64,000 nt of DNA, from assembly GCA_019187495.1 (NCBI GenBank), contig JABAQN010000001.1, positions 16,437-80,436 of the forward strand, given 5' to 3'. This DNA is from Steroidobacteraceae bacterium. Lineage in GTDB: Bacteria > Pseudomonadota > Gammaproteobacteria > Steroidobacterales > Steroidobacteraceae. The translations under genes and the position numbers were made by a program. Positions 1 through 8,311 of this stretch are shown here, piece after piece. The stretch's first letter is position 1, and each line of letters opens with the position of its first letter. The notes beneath the pieces are model-generated. The model saw only the letters and a program-made list of their open reading frames with translations. It did no database searches and was not told the DNA's origin.

Positions 1-1
1 G

Positions 2-1006
2 CAGACACTCGCCGAGGCCGGCGTGCTCGGCACCGCGATCGCCGAGGAGCACGGCGGAACGGGCCTCGGGTTCACCGAAATCTGCCTCGCGCTCGAAGAG
101 CAGGGGCGTACGCTCGCGCCGGTGCCGCTGCTCGCGACGCTCGTGCTCGGCGCGCTGCCCGTGCAGAAGTTCGGCACGCCCGCGCAGCGCGCCGCCTGGC
201 TGCCGCGCGTCGCCTCGGGTGAAGTCCTGCTCACCGCGGCGCTCGAGGAAACCGGCAGCGGCGACCCGCTCGTGCCGGCCCTGAAAGCGACCGCAACCGG
301 CGACGGCTGGCGCCTGCGAGGCGTCAAAGGCTGCGTTCCCTGCGGCGCGCAGGCGCACGCGATCCTCGTTACCGCGCGCACCGGCCGAAAGAGCGTCGGA
401 GTCTTCATCGTCGATCCGCGGGCAAAAGGTGTACGTGTCGAGGCGCAGGCCACGACCAGCGGCGAGCCGCAGGCGCAGGTCACGTTCACGAACGCACTCG
501 TGTCCGCCGCGGACGCGCTCGGCGATCCACTGCAGGGTGAGGCGATCGTGCACTGGATGGTCGAGCGCGCCCATGTGGCGCTCGCCGCGCAGCAGGTCGG
601 GCTTGCGGCCGAGGCGCTGCGGCGCACGACGGCGTACACCGCCGGGCGCGTGCAGTTCGGCCGGCCGACCGGGAGCTTCCAGGCCGTGCAGCACCGTCTC
701 GCCGATGCCTTCATCGACGTCGAGGCGCTGCGTTCGGTGTACCTGCGTGCGCTCTGGGCGCTCGAGAACGACGTGCCGGCGGCCGCCGAAGTCGCGGCCG
801 CGAAGTGGTGGGCCGCGCGCGCGGGGCACCGCGTGACCCACAGCGCGCAGCACCTGCACGGAGGCCTGGGTGCCGACATCGACTACCCGATCCACGCTTA
901 CTTCCTGCACGCGCGCCAGATCGAGCTGGCGCTCGGCGGTGCGACCCCCATGCTCGCGAAAATCGGTGCGCAACTCGCCGCGGGCGCGGTGAGCCCGCTG
1001 ACCTGA
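2..1006 (+). CDS. Acyl-CoA dehydrogenase, ChsE1/FadE28-like (5' partial)
   Basis: The reading frame is open at the left edge, so the N-terminus (roughly 40-50 residues by comparison with FadE28) lies outside the window. The protein has the acyl-CoA dehydrogenase fold: the EEHGGTGLGF segment of the N-terminal helical domain, a middle beta domain, and a C-terminal HLHGGLGADIDYPIHAY motif typical of the last helices. From memory it resembles mycobacterial FadE28 (ChsE1). That is one subunit of an alpha2-beta2 dehydrogenase that desaturates the three-carbon steroid side chain as a CoA thioester. Genes 19 and 20 bp apart downstream encode ChsH1- and Ltp2-like proteins, which supports the steroid role. 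A catalytic base cannot be assigned by eye; the partner subunit is expected upstream. Confidence 0.85.
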   Translation, partial: QTLAEAGVLGTAIAEEHGGTGLGFTEICLALEEQGRTLAPVPLLATLVLGALPVQKFGTPAQRAAWLPRVASGEVLLTAALEETGSGDPLVPALKATATGDGWRLRGVKGCVPCGAQAHAILVTARTGRKSVGVFIVDPRAKGVRVEAQATTSGEPQAQVTFTNALVSAADALGDPLQGEAIVHWMVERAHVALAAQQVGLAAEALRRTTAYTAGRVQFGRPTGSFQAVQHRLADAFIDVEALRSVYLRALWALENDVPAAAEVAAAKWWAARAGHRVTHSAQHLHGGLGADIDYPIHAYFLHARQIELALGGATPMLAKIGAQLAAGAVSPLT

Positions 1007-1025
1007 ACCGGAGTACCAGAAAGCC

Positions 1026-1445
1026 ATGGCTACCCAGATCACCTTCGACAGCGTCCAGTCGGGCCAGGACCTGCCCGGCCTCGACGTGCCCATCACGGCC
1101 TCACTGATCGTCGCGGGCGCGATCGCAACGAGCGACTACTCGCTCGTGCATCACGACAAGGCGCATGCACAGGCGGCCGGAACGCCGGACATCTTCATGA
1201 ACATCCTGACGAGCAATGGTCTCGTGCAGCGCTTCGTGGGCGACTGGGCCGGCCCCGCGGGACGCATCAGGAACGTCAAAATCCGCCTCGGCGCTCCGAA
1301 TTTCCCGGGCGACACGCTGAAGTTGTCCGGTGTCGTGAAGAGCAAGGAAGTGATCGGGAAGGACCGGCTCGTGGAAGTCGCCGTGAGCGGCAAGAACAGC
1401 CTCGGCGAACACGTCGCGGGCACCGTGCGCCTGACCCTGCCCTGA
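1026..1445 (+). CDS. chsH1: MaoC-like enoyl-CoA hydratase subunit, ChsH1-like
   Basis: This is a 139-residue single hotdog-fold protein of the MaoC family. It keeps the Asp-x4-His hydratase-type motif (SDYSLVHHD) and, further on, the segments DIFMNILTSNGLVQRF and DWAGPAG. These closely match what I recall of mycobacterial ChsH1 (Rv3541c). ChsH1 pairs with the MaoC-DUF35 protein ChsH2 to hydrate the steroid side-chain enoyl-CoA. Spacing is 19 bp after the dehydrogenase and 20 bp before the Ltp2-like gene, so this is an operon. The ATG at 1026 follows GGAG. A ChsH2 partner is not in the window and would be expected just upstream. Assignment to the ChsH1 group is by remembered similarity; the MaoC family call is firm. 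Confidence 0.85.
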   Translation: MATQITFDSVQSGQDLPGLDVPITASLIVAGAIATSDYSLVHHDKAHAQAAGTPDIFMNILTSNGLVQRFVGDWAGPAGRIRNVKIRLGAPNFPGDTLKLSGVVKSKEVIGKDRLVEVAVSGKNSLGEHVAGTVRLTLP

Positions 1446-1465
1446 ACGAACCGGGAAACGAAGCC

Positions 1466-2638
1466 ATGACTCATCCATTGAAAGACCAGGCGGCGATCGT
1501 CGGCATCGGCGCGACCGAGTTCTCGAAGGACTCGGGGCGCAGCGAGCTGCAGCTCGCCGTGGAAGCCATCAAGGCGGCGCTCGACGACGCAGGTCTCAGC
1601 ACCCGTGAAGTCGATGGCCTGTCCACGTTCACGATGGACAATAACCCGGAGATCGAGATCTTCCGCAACCTCGGCGGCCGGGAACTCAAGTTCTTCAGCC
1701 GCATCGAGTACGGCGGCGGCGGGGCCTGCGCGCCCGTGCACCAGGCGGCGATGGCCGTGCACAGCGGCGTCGCGGATGTGGTCGTCTGCTACCGCGCGAT
1801 GAACGAGCGATCGCAGTACCGGTTCGGCGCCTCCTACGTGCCCCCGCCGATGCCGTCGGCCGCGCTCGCCACGTTCAGCTGGACGCTGCCCTTCGGCCTC
1901 ACGACGCCCGCTTCGTGGGTGGCGATGGCCGCGCAGCGCTACATGCACGACTTCGGCGCGACCACCCTGGATTTCGGCCGCGTGAGCGTCGCCGGGCGGC
2001 GCATGGCCGCGAACAATCCGAAAGCCTGGTTTTACCAGAAGCCCATCACGCTCGCCGATCACCAGGCCTCGCGCTGGATCGTCGAGCCGCTGCGGCTGCT
2101 CGACTGCTGCCAGGAATCGGACGGCGCCGTGGCGATCGTCGTGACGCGTGCCGATCGCGCGCGGCACCTGAAGCAGAAGCCGGTGCTGATCCGTGCCGCC
2201 GCCCAGGGTGCCTGTGACGACCAGATGAACATGACGAGCTTCTACCGCAAGGACATCTCCGCGCTCTCGGAAATGCGGCTCGTCGCGAAGCAGCTCTACG
2301 CGATGGCGGGCATCGGCCCCAGGGACATCCAGACAGCCGTGCTCTACGATCACTTCTCGCCGTTCGTGCTGCCGCAGCTCGAGGTCTTCGACTTCTGCAA
2401 GCGAGGTGAAGCGAAGGACTTCGTGCGTGACGGCCAGATCGACCTCGGCGGGCGCCTGCCGGTCAACACGCACGGCGGGCAGCTCGGCGAGGCCTACATC
2501 CACGGCGTCAACGGCATCGCCGAAGGCGTGCGGCAGGTACGTGGCACCTCGTCGAACCAGGTGTCAGGGGTCGAGCACGTGCTCGTCACCGCGGGAACGG
2601 GTGTGCCGACGAGCGGGCTGATCCTCGCGGCGGGCTGA
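1466..2638 (+). CDS. ltp2: Thiolase-superfamily retro-aldolase, Ltp2-like
   Basis: A 390-residue SCP-x/thiolase-like protein. Motifs AAIVGIGATEFSK, NNPKAWFYQKPIT, LLDCCQESDGAVAIVV, NTHGGQLGEAYIHG and GVEHVLVTAGTGVP are nearly identical to what I recall of mycobacterial Ltp2 (Rv3540c, 386 residues). Ltp2 is a retro-aldolase that releases propionyl-CoA from the hydroxylated C22 steroid thioester, leaving the 17-keto steroid. It normally needs the DUF35 domain of ChsH2. The gene is the last of the ACAD-MaoC-Ltp2 set on this strand. It is followed by a convergent SnoaL-like gene after 22 bp. The substrate could be a sterol or a bile-acid side chain; sequence alone does not separate these. Confidence 0.88.
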   Translation: MTHPLKDQAAIVGIGATEFSKDSGRSELQLAVEAIKAALDDAGLSTREVDGLSTFTMDNNPEIEIFRNLGGRELKFFSRIEYGGGGACAPVHQAAMAVHSGVADVVVCYRAMNERSQYRFGASYVPPPMPSAALATFSWTLPFGLTTPASWVAMAAQRYMHDFGATTLDFGRVSVAGRRMAANNPKAWFYQKPITLADHQASRWIVEPLRLLDCCQESDGAVAIVVTRADRARHLKQKPVLIRAAAQGACDDQMNMTSFYRKDISALSEMRLVAKQLYAMAGIGPRDIQTAVLYDHFSPFVLPQLEVFDFCKRGEAKDFVRDGQIDLGGRLPVNTHGGQLGEAYIHGVNGIAEGVRQVRGTSSNQVSGVEHVLVTAGTGVPTSGLILAAG

Positions 2639-2660
2639 GCGGGCGGGCGCGGGCGGCGCC

Positions 2661-3107
2661 CTACGAGATCTTCATGTGCGCCGGGACATTGTGCTGGAAG
2701 GCCTGCTCCTCGACGCGCCTGCAGATCCGCCAGCCGCGGTCCGTTCGCACCAATTCATCGATGTACCAGAGTCCGAGGAACATGACCTGGGAGCCGCCAG
2801 CGGGCAGCGGTACCTCCATCGGGTTGAAGCAGACGGTGCAGGTGCGCGCGCGATCGCCCTCGAGCGTGATCGCGGTGTTCGAAACCATGTGGAAATAGTG
2901 CGGGAATCCCTGCATGGCCGGCCCCAGCCAGGCTTTGACCTCCGGGTATCGCCCGTCGATCCCGCCCATGGCGCGATAGTCGATGTACGCGTCGGGCGTG
3001 AAGACATCATCGAGTTGATCCCAGGCGCGCCGATCGATCGCCGTCGAATAGGCAGTCATCAACATCTGGATTTCCATGCGATCCGAGATTTCCTGAAGAC
3101 TCAACAT
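2661..3107 (-). CDS. SnoaL/NTF2-like protein
   Basis: A 148-residue protein with the cone-shaped NTF2-like fold of the SnoaL_4 type. It has an N-terminal helix with IQMLMTAYSTAIDRRAWDQL and then DDVFTPDAYIDYRAMGG. A central strand carries HYFHMVSN, and there is a C-terminal WYIDELVRTDRGWRICRR segment. Members act as small dehydratases, isomerases (ketosteroid isomerase is a relative) or ring-hydroxylating-dioxygenase beta-like proteins, and many are uncharacterised. It lies convergent to the Ltp2-like steroid gene, which makes a steroid or aromatic substrate plausible, but no catalytic residue set is diagnostic here. The next gene on the same strand is the DUF1993-type gene, 62 bp upstream. 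Confidence 0.75.
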   Translation of the reverse strand: MLSLQEISDRMEIQMLMTAYSTAIDRRAWDQLDDVFTPDAYIDYRAMGGIDGRYPEVKAWLGPAMQGFPHYFHMVSNTAITLEGDRARTCTVCFNPMEVPLPAGGSQVMFLGLWYIDELVRTDRGWRICRRVEEQAFQHNVPAHMKIS

Positions 3108-3169
3108 TTTGCGTGCTCCGTTTCGCGGTCAGAGTCGGTTCGCTCGCGCGAGGAGCGGGCAGCTGCGCG

Positions 3170-3676
3170 CTACACCTCGCCGAGAAAGTCGCGCTTGCCG
3201 ATCGCGACGCCATGGTGGCGCAGGATGCTGTACGCGGCCATCGTGTGGAAGTACACGTTCGGGATCGAGTGCCCGAACAGCAGTTGCAGGCCCGTGTAGC
3301 GGGTTTCCCTGCCAGTCACCGGCAGCACGATCTCCTTGTCCTCGGTGCCGTCGATCTGCCCGGGCGGCACGCTGCGGATGAAGGCGACGGTGCGCGCGAT
3401 ACGCTGCCTGAGCTCCGCCAGCGTCCGTTCGTTGTCTTCGAAACGTGGCACCTCCACGTCCGCCAGGCGCGCCACGACGCTGCGCGCCTTGTCGCAGGCG
3501 ATCCGCACCTGCTGCGCGAACGGGTACATGTCGAGGGCCAGCCGCGCTTCCATCAGCGCGGCAACGTCGATCCGGTGCGCATCGATGTGGGCCTGCGCCT
3601 TGTCGAGGATGGCAGCGAGGTTCTCGAGGTTGTGCACCAGCCGCGGCACGCTCGCCTGATACATGGAGATGGGCAT
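3170..3676 (-). CDS. DUF1993 family protein
   Basis: A 168-residue alpha-helical protein starting MPISMYQASVPRLVHNLENL. This N-terminus (MY..SVP.....L..L..IL.KA) is characteristic of the DUF1993 family, a DinB-like four-helix bundle of unknown function. His residues near the C-terminus (FGHSIPNVYFH, ILRHHG) match the family pattern and could bind metal. An earlier in-frame start at 3784 exists, but the family N-terminus begins at 3676. The gene precedes the SnoaL-like gene on the same strand. A 183-bp divergent region separates it from the MFS gene. Function unknown. Confidence 0.8.
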   Translation of the reverse strand: MPISMYQASVPRLVHNLENLAAILDKAQAHIDAHRIDVAALMEARLALDMYPFAQQVRIACDKARSVVARLADVEVPRFEDNERTLAELRQRIARTVAFIRSVPPGQIDGTEDKEIVLPVTGRETRYTGLQLLFGHSIPNVYFHTMAAYSILRHHGVAIGKRDFLGEV

Positions 3677-3859
3677 GATGGTATTTCCGTGAGCGGCCGG
3701 TGGCGAGCGTCGATCGGGCAATGTTAGGAAGACTCCCGCCCGCCCGCCAGTGTTCGTGCGGGCCCCGATGTGCGAAAGCCGCACACGCCTTCATCGACTC
3801 CGCTCATACTCGGGGCGGATCGCTCGGCGTTTCCTGAAGCAACCTGATCCGGGGTACAT

Positions 3860-5071
3860 ATGGCGCGAGGTGCGTGGCTGGCGTTGGTGGTGGGCTTCCT
3901 GAGCCAGAACCTTGCCATCGGGCTGACATTCGGCAGCATCGGCTTGCTGGTCGACATCCTGGGGCGGGAGTTCGGGGCGAATCGCGCCACCGTCTCCTTC
4001 GGAATCGCGCTGGTCACGCTGATGATGGGTTTCGCATCACCGCTGGTGGGGCGGTTGCTCGATCGCTGGTCGATCAAATGGGTGATGGTCATCGGCAGCG
4101 TGTTCGGTGCGGTGGGTTTCTGGACGGCGGCCCGGGCGGCCTCGATCGACATGTTTCTCGTCGCCTTCGGTGTGCTGGGTGGAGCCGCTGCCGCATGTGC
4201 CGGCACGCTTGCCGTCACCAAGCTCGCGAGCAACTGGTTCGAGAAGGCGCCGGGGCGGGCGATCGCCGTCGTGAACATGCCCGTGGTCCTCGCGGCAGGA
4301 CCACCGATTTTCGCAGCCGTGATCGCGGAGGAAGGCTGGCGTGCGCTCATGTCCTCGTTCGCGGTCGCCTTCGTATTGCTGATTCCATTGCTGCTGCTTT
4401 TGCGTGACGGCCCGGAAGGGCAGCGACAAGTGGCGCACGAAGGAGTTGCTGCCGGTGGGCAGTCGATCGCGAAGGAGCGCTGGGCGGATTCCCTGGCTGA
4501 TCGGCGCCTGTGGCTGATCGTGCTGATCGGCGGAGGCTTGCTCAGCAGTGGTGTCGTGCTGGTGACCCACATCATCGCGTATGCCGTCGACCATGAGATT
4601 CCGCTCGCGTCCGCCTCGCTGCTCGTGTCGGTGGAAGGCACCGCGGCAGTCGCGGGTGCGATGGCGTATGGCTGGCTCTCCGATACCTTGACGCCGCGGG
4701 TGGCCGTCGCCATCAATGCGCTGTGCCAGATCATCCTGTGGCCCGTGCTTCTGCTGCAGCACGAGTTCGCCGGCATGGTGGTCGTCGTCGCGCTCCTCGC
4801 CACCTGCACGGGCGGTGCATTCCCGGCGCTCAGCGCGCTGCTGGCATCGATCTTCGGTGCGCGCCGGGTGGGGACTGTCGTCGGGCAGTTCCTGCTGCTG
4901 GTCGTTCCATTCAATTTCGGTGCCGCGCCATTGGCCGGCTTCTTCTACGACGAGGCCGGAAGCTATACGCCCGCGTTCCTGTTGCAGGCCGCGCTGTGTC
5001 TCGTGGCACTCTCGCTGATTGCGCTCATGCGCCGCCGATGGGCCACTTCGCCGGGTGCCGGAAGTCGGTAG
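3860..5071 (+). CDS. MFS transporter
   Basis: A 403-residue inner-membrane protein with about 12 hydrophobic helices in two halves and a charged loop (about residues 185-215) between them. A motif-A-like sequence, GRLLDRWSIKWVM, lies between helices 2 and 3. The WFEKAPGRAIAVVN segment after helix 4 resembles monocarboxylate or oxalate/formate-antiporter-like members. The substrate cannot be told from sequence. It is divergent from the DUF1993/SnoaL genes and near the steroid side-chain genes, so uptake or export of a steroid-derived acid is possible but unsupported. The ATG at 3860 is preceded by GGGG 5 bases upstream. The 296 bp downstream contain no gene I can support. Confidence 0.88.
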   Translation: MARGAWLALVVGFLSQNLAIGLTFGSIGLLVDILGREFGANRATVSFGIALVTLMMGFASPLVGRLLDRWSIKWVMVIGSVFGAVGFWTAARAASIDMFLVAFGVLGGAAAACAGTLAVTKLASNWFEKAPGRAIAVVNMPVVLAAGPPIFAAVIAEEGWRALMSSFAVAFVLLIPLLLLLRDGPEGQRQVAHEGVAAGGQSIAKERWADSLADRRLWLIVLIGGGLLSSGVVLVTHIIAYAVDHEIPLASASLLVSVEGTAAVAGAMAYGWLSDTLTPRVAVAINALCQIILWPVLLLQHEFAGMVVVVALLATCTGGAFPALSALLASIFGARRVGTVVGQFLLLVVPFNFGAAPLAGFFYDEAGSYTPAFLLQAALCLVALSLIALMRRRWATSPGAGSR

Positions 5072-5367
5072 CGCCGTGAACTGAAGCGCGCACCGGCATT
5101 CGACACCAGGAAGTCGTCATCCGTCACATTGCCGCCCGACTGGCATGGCGCGGCGCGCGAGGCCGGGCTCAGTGCCGGTGTCGATGCAACCGCGCCAGCC
5201 CGGGTGATCGGCACGCAGCCCACAACGCCCTACCGAAAATGCAGGGAACGTGAGGCGCCTGAATGGACTCCCGAGCCTCCCCGCGCCGGTGCGGTAAACT
5301 ATGCGCCGCAATCGCGCGGCTGCCGCGCCTCCATCGCGCCGGACTTCAGTGCGCGCCACCGGGAATC

Positions 5368-5790
5368 ATGAACGCTCCTTTCTTCAGCACTTTCTCCGCC
5401 ATCGCCGAGTTCTTCGTCACCGCCGGTGTGTTCTACATCGTCCTGCGCAGCTGGTCCCGCAAGGGCTTCGCGTGGCAGCTGGCCGCCGCGCTGATCATCT
5501 TCGAGTTCTCGGTCAACATGATGTACATGATCTTCCGCATGCGCGAGGTGTCGGCCGGCGAGCAGGCGGCGAGCACACCGCATCCGCTCGCGCCGTTCAT
5601 GGCCGCGCACGGCATGCTGTCGCTGCTGGTGTTCCTGCTGCTCGTGGTCTATTCGTATCTGGCATTCGTCGCCCACAAGCGCGGGGCCCACTTCTTCCGT
5701 GATCACCCGGGCATCACGTGGTCGTTCCTCGGCCTCTGGATCCTGAGCGTGGGTTCGGGCTGGGCGCTCTACGCGATCAACTACCTCTGA
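5368..5790 (+). CDS. Small four-helix inner-membrane protein (DUF420-like topology)
   Basis: A 140-residue protein starting MNAPFFSTF, with four hydrophobic segments at about residues 10-28, 36-55, 77-98 and 115-136. A short, moderately polar loop sits after helix 2 (REVSAGEQAASTPHP). The layout, with a conserved-looking His before helix 3 (AHGMLSLLVFLLL) and HKRGAHFFRDHPG before helix 4, recalls the DUF420/YozB group. I am not certain of that family. The ATG at 5368 was chosen because upstream codons look non-coding and a -10-like TAAACT lies about 70 bases upstream. Its 3' end overlaps the convergent membrane-protein gene by 14 bp. Function unknown. Confidence 0.7.
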   Translation: MNAPFFSTFSAIAEFFVTAGVFYIVLRSWSRKGFAWQLAAALIIFEFSVNMMYMIFRMREVSAGEQAASTPHPLAPFMAAHGMLSLLVFLLLVVYSYLAFVAHKRGAHFFRDHPGITWSFLGLWILSVGSGWALYAINYL

Positions 5791-6310
5791 TCGCGACGAC
5801 CAGGCCCGCGAGCGCGATTCCGGCTGCGCCGACGACGAGATAGCGCACCGCGGCGCGCGCGTGCTGCAGTTCGCTGTCGGGCGTGCGAGTGACGGTCAGC
5901 ACCGCGACGAGGGTCAGGTGCGCCGACACCAGCAGCACGAACACGAAGCCGAAGAAGATGTGCGCGAGATCGACGATCGTGTAGAGCCTCGTGCCATCCT
6001 GCAGCGGCAGCACCAGCGGCAGGCCGGTGAGCACTGTGCCGCAGATGGTGTAGAAGGCATGCAGGCCCGCGCGGTAGTGGGTGAGTTTCGCGTGCTCGCG
6101 CACCCGCAGCCAGTGCCGCAGCTGGTAGAGCGCATAAGGGACGAGCGCGATCATCGCGACGAGCCAGTGCACGAGGATCCAGTACTCGCGGCGTGCGCGC
6201 GGCATGCCGAAAAAGAGCAATACGGATCCCGTCAGCAGTGCGAGCAGCAGGCCGCCCAAAGTGACGAGAATGAGCGGCGAGCGCCAGCGTTGTATCCGGG
6301 TGGGTGGCAT
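5777..6310 (-). CDS. Integral membrane protein, cytochrome b561/DUF4405-like topology
   Basis: A 177-residue protein (start MPPTRIQRW) with five likely membrane segments. Histidines sit at helix ends or within helices: VHWLVAMIAL, LHAFYTICG, LAHIFFGFVF and SAHLTLV. This spacing resembles small b-type-cytochrome or cytochrome-b561-like proteins, so haem binding is possible but not proven. A longer start at 6361 exists, but it would crowd the divergent TPR-sulfotransferase gene and adds an unlikely Arg-rich leader. The gene is convergent with, and overlaps by 14 bp, another small membrane protein. The pair may act together, but nothing in the sequence demonstrates it. Confidence 0.65.
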   Translation of the reverse strand: MPPTRIQRWRSPLILVTLGGLLLALLTGSVLLFFGMPRARREYWILVHWLVAMIALVPYALYQLRHWLRVREHAKLTHYRAGLHAFYTICGTVLTGLPLVLPLQDGTRLYTIVDLAHIFFGFVFVLLVSAHLTLVAVLTVTRTPDSELQHARAAVRYLVVGAAGIALAGLVVAIRGS

Positions 6311-6377
6311 CGGGGAAGGATGGCGACCACCGGGCCGTCGCACAATCAGGAGAGCCCGCATCCGCTACAATTCCCGG

Positions 6378-7853
6378 ATGATGTCGCACCTGCCCGATGC
6401 GCAGCTGCGCGAGGCGGTGCGGCTCGAGCGCGCCGGCCGCGTCGCCGAGGCGATCGCCGCCTACGAGCGGCTCCTCGCGGCATATCCCGGGCTGCCTGAC
6501 AGCTGGTTCAATCTCGGGGTCCTGCGTCGCAAGGCAGGGCAATACGAGGCCGCGCTCGCCGCCTACCGCGAGGCGCTCGACCGGGGCGTACCGCAGCCAG
6601 AGGAGGCGCATCTCAATCGCGGCGTGATCTACGCCGACCATCTGCGCCAGGATGCAGCGGCCGAACGCGAACTCGCCGCCGCGCTCGAGCTGAATCCACG
6701 CTATGTGCCGGCGCTCCTCAATCTCGCGAATCTCCACGAAGACCTGGGCCGGCGCGATGCGGCGCTCGCGACCTACGAACGCCTGCTCGCCGTCGAGCCG
6801 GATCACCCGGAGGCGCTGGCCCGTTACGCCTCGTTGAAGGGCGCGGGCAGCACGGATGACCCGTTGATCGCGCGCCTGCGCGCGCTCATGGCGGCCCGTA
6901 TCGATCCTGCATCGAAGGCGAGCCTCGGCTTCGCGCTCGGCAAGTTGCTCGACGACTGCGGCGCCTATGACGATGCGTTCGAGGCCTATCGTGCGGCCAA
7001 TGCGGCGAGTCGCGCGAGCGTCGCCGGGCGCGCGCCGCTCTACGACCGGCCCGCCGCGGTGGCGGCGACCGACGCACTGATCGCGACCTTCGGGGCCCGT
7101 TCTGCCCGGGCGGCGATATCCCGGCCTGGAGAGGCGCCGCAGCCGCTGTTCATCTGCGGCATGTTCCGCTCCGGATCGACGCTCATCGAGCAAGTGCTCG
7201 CCCGCCACCCCCGGGTCACGGCGGGCGGCGAACTCGACCTGCTGCCCGCGATCGTGCGCACCGACCTCGCGCCGTATCCCGCCGCCTGCGCGCAGCTCAC
7301 GCCGGTTGGGCGTGATGCGCTCGCCGCGAGGTATCTCGCGGCACTCGCGCAACGTTTCCCGGGCGCGGGCATCGTCACCGACAAGCGGCCGGACAACTTC
7401 CTGCACATCGGCCTGATCAAGGCGCTGTTCCCGCACGCGAAGATCATCCACACGACGCGCGATGCGCTCGACAATTGCCTGTCGATCTGGTTCCTGCACC
7501 TCGACCAGCGCATGGGCTATGCGCTCGACCTGATGGATACCGCTCACCACTACGCCGAGTACCGCCGGCTGATGGCGCACTGGCGATCGCTGTATCGCGA
7601 GGACATCCTCGATTTCGACTACGACCATTTCGTCGAGGCGCCGCGCGAGTCGATCGCGCGATTGCTCGGATTCTGCGGCCTCGAATGGCACGACGCCTGC
7701 CTCGCCCCCGAGCGCGCGACAGCCGCGGTGAAAACCGCGAGCGTGTGGCAGGTGCGCAGGCCGATCCATCGCGAGTCCTCGGGGCGCGCGGCGCATTACG
7801 CGAAACAGCTCGCGCCGCTCGCGTCGTGGCTCGCGGAACGGGGCATTCGTTGA
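6378..7853 (+). CDS. TPR-repeat sulfotransferase
   Basis: A 491-residue two-part protein. Residues 1-165 carry about four TPR repeats (for example AYERLLAAYPGLPDSWFNLGVL and LNPRYVPALLNLANLHEDLG). From about residue 250 comes a Sulfotransfer_3-type domain. Its PAPS 5'-phosphosulfate loop is FICGMFRSGST (R264-T268), and the 3'-phosphate site is HTTRDALDNCLSIWF. Such proteins transfer sulfate from PAPS to an unknown acceptor, often a surface glycan or protein. The start is an ATGATG pair at 6378/6381, only 6 bases after a -10-like TACAAT, so the transcript may be nearly leaderless. The stop overlaps the tadA start (TGATG). Confidence 0.88.
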   Translation: MMSHLPDAQLREAVRLERAGRVAEAIAAYERLLAAYPGLPDSWFNLGVLRRKAGQYEAALAAYREALDRGVPQPEEAHLNRGVIYADHLRQDAAAERELAAALELNPRYVPALLNLANLHEDLGRRDAALATYERLLAVEPDHPEALARYASLKGAGSTDDPLIARLRALMAARIDPASKASLGFALGKLLDDCGAYDDAFEAYRAANAASRASVAGRAPLYDRPAAVAATDALIATFGARSARAAISRPGEAPQPLFICGMFRSGSTLIEQVLARHPRVTAGGELDLLPAIVRTDLAPYPAACAQLTPVGRDALAARYLAALAQRFPGAGIVTDKRPDNFLHIGLIKALFPHAKIIHTTRDALDNCLSIWFLHLDQRMGYALDLMDTAHHYAEYRRLMAHWRSLYREDILDFDYDHFVEAPRESIARLLGFCGLEWHDACLAPERATAAVKTASVWQVRRPIHRESSGRAAHYAKQLAPLASWLAERGIR

Positions 7854-8311
7854 TGGCGCCGCGCAGCGACATCGATTTCATGCGGCGGGCACTGGAGCTC
7901 GCATCGCAGGCAGAGAGCCGCGGCGAAGTGCCGGTGGGCGCGGTGATCGTGCGCGGCGACACTGTCATCGGCGAAGGCTGCAACCGCCCGATCGAGGCGC
8001 GCGATCCGACCGCGCACGCCGAGATCGAGGCATTGCGCAGCGCCGGCCGCGAAGCAGGGAGCTATCGTCTCGAGGATACGACGCTCTACGTGACGCTCGA
8101 GCCCTGCCTCATGTGCGCGGCGGCCATCGTGCACGCGCGCGTGCGACGGGTCGTGTTCGGCGCGTGGGATCCGAAGGCGGGCGCGGCCGGCAGCACGATC
8201 GATGCGTTCAGGTTGCCCGCGATGAATCATCGTGTCGATGTGTTCGGTGGCGTGCTCGAGCGCGAGTGCGGCGGGCGGCTGGTGCGGTTCTTCGCGGCGC
8301 GGAGGGCCTGA
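7853..8311 (+). CDS. tadA: tRNA-specific adenosine deaminase TadA
   Basis: A 152-residue zinc-dependent deaminase that converts A34 to inosine in tRNA-Arg(ACG). It has the deaminase signature HAEIEAL (zinc His and proton-shuttling Glu) and PCLMCAAAIVHAR (two zinc Cys), plus the start FMRRALELASQA and the segment GEVPVGAVIV typical of TadA. Length matches the family (about 150-170). The ATG overlaps the sulfotransferase stop by one base (TGATG), and its own stop overlaps the next ATG the same way. The three genes are therefore translationally coupled. In E. coli tadA lies near mltF and purL; both are also in this window but not adjacent. Confidence 0.95.
   Translation: MAPRSDIDFMRRALELASQAESRGEVPVGAVIVRGDTVIGEGCNRPIEARDPTAHAEIEALRSAGREAGSYRLEDTTLYVTLEPCLMCAAAIVHARVRRVVFGAWDPKAGAAGSTIDAFRLPAMNHRVDVFGGVLERECGGRLVRFFAARRA

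Noticed and set aside
1151..2503. Long open frame antisense to the MaoC and Ltp2-like genes
   Set aside because: Its translation is rich in Arg, His, Glu and Ala with no domain pattern. It mirrors the codon bias of the well-supported genes on the other strand.
5072..5367. Small reading frames in the gap between the MFS gene and the DUF420-like gene
   Set aside because: Both strands give short frames with Arg/Ala/Gly-rich translations, no ribosome site and no family resemblance. These look like chance frames of GC-rich DNA.
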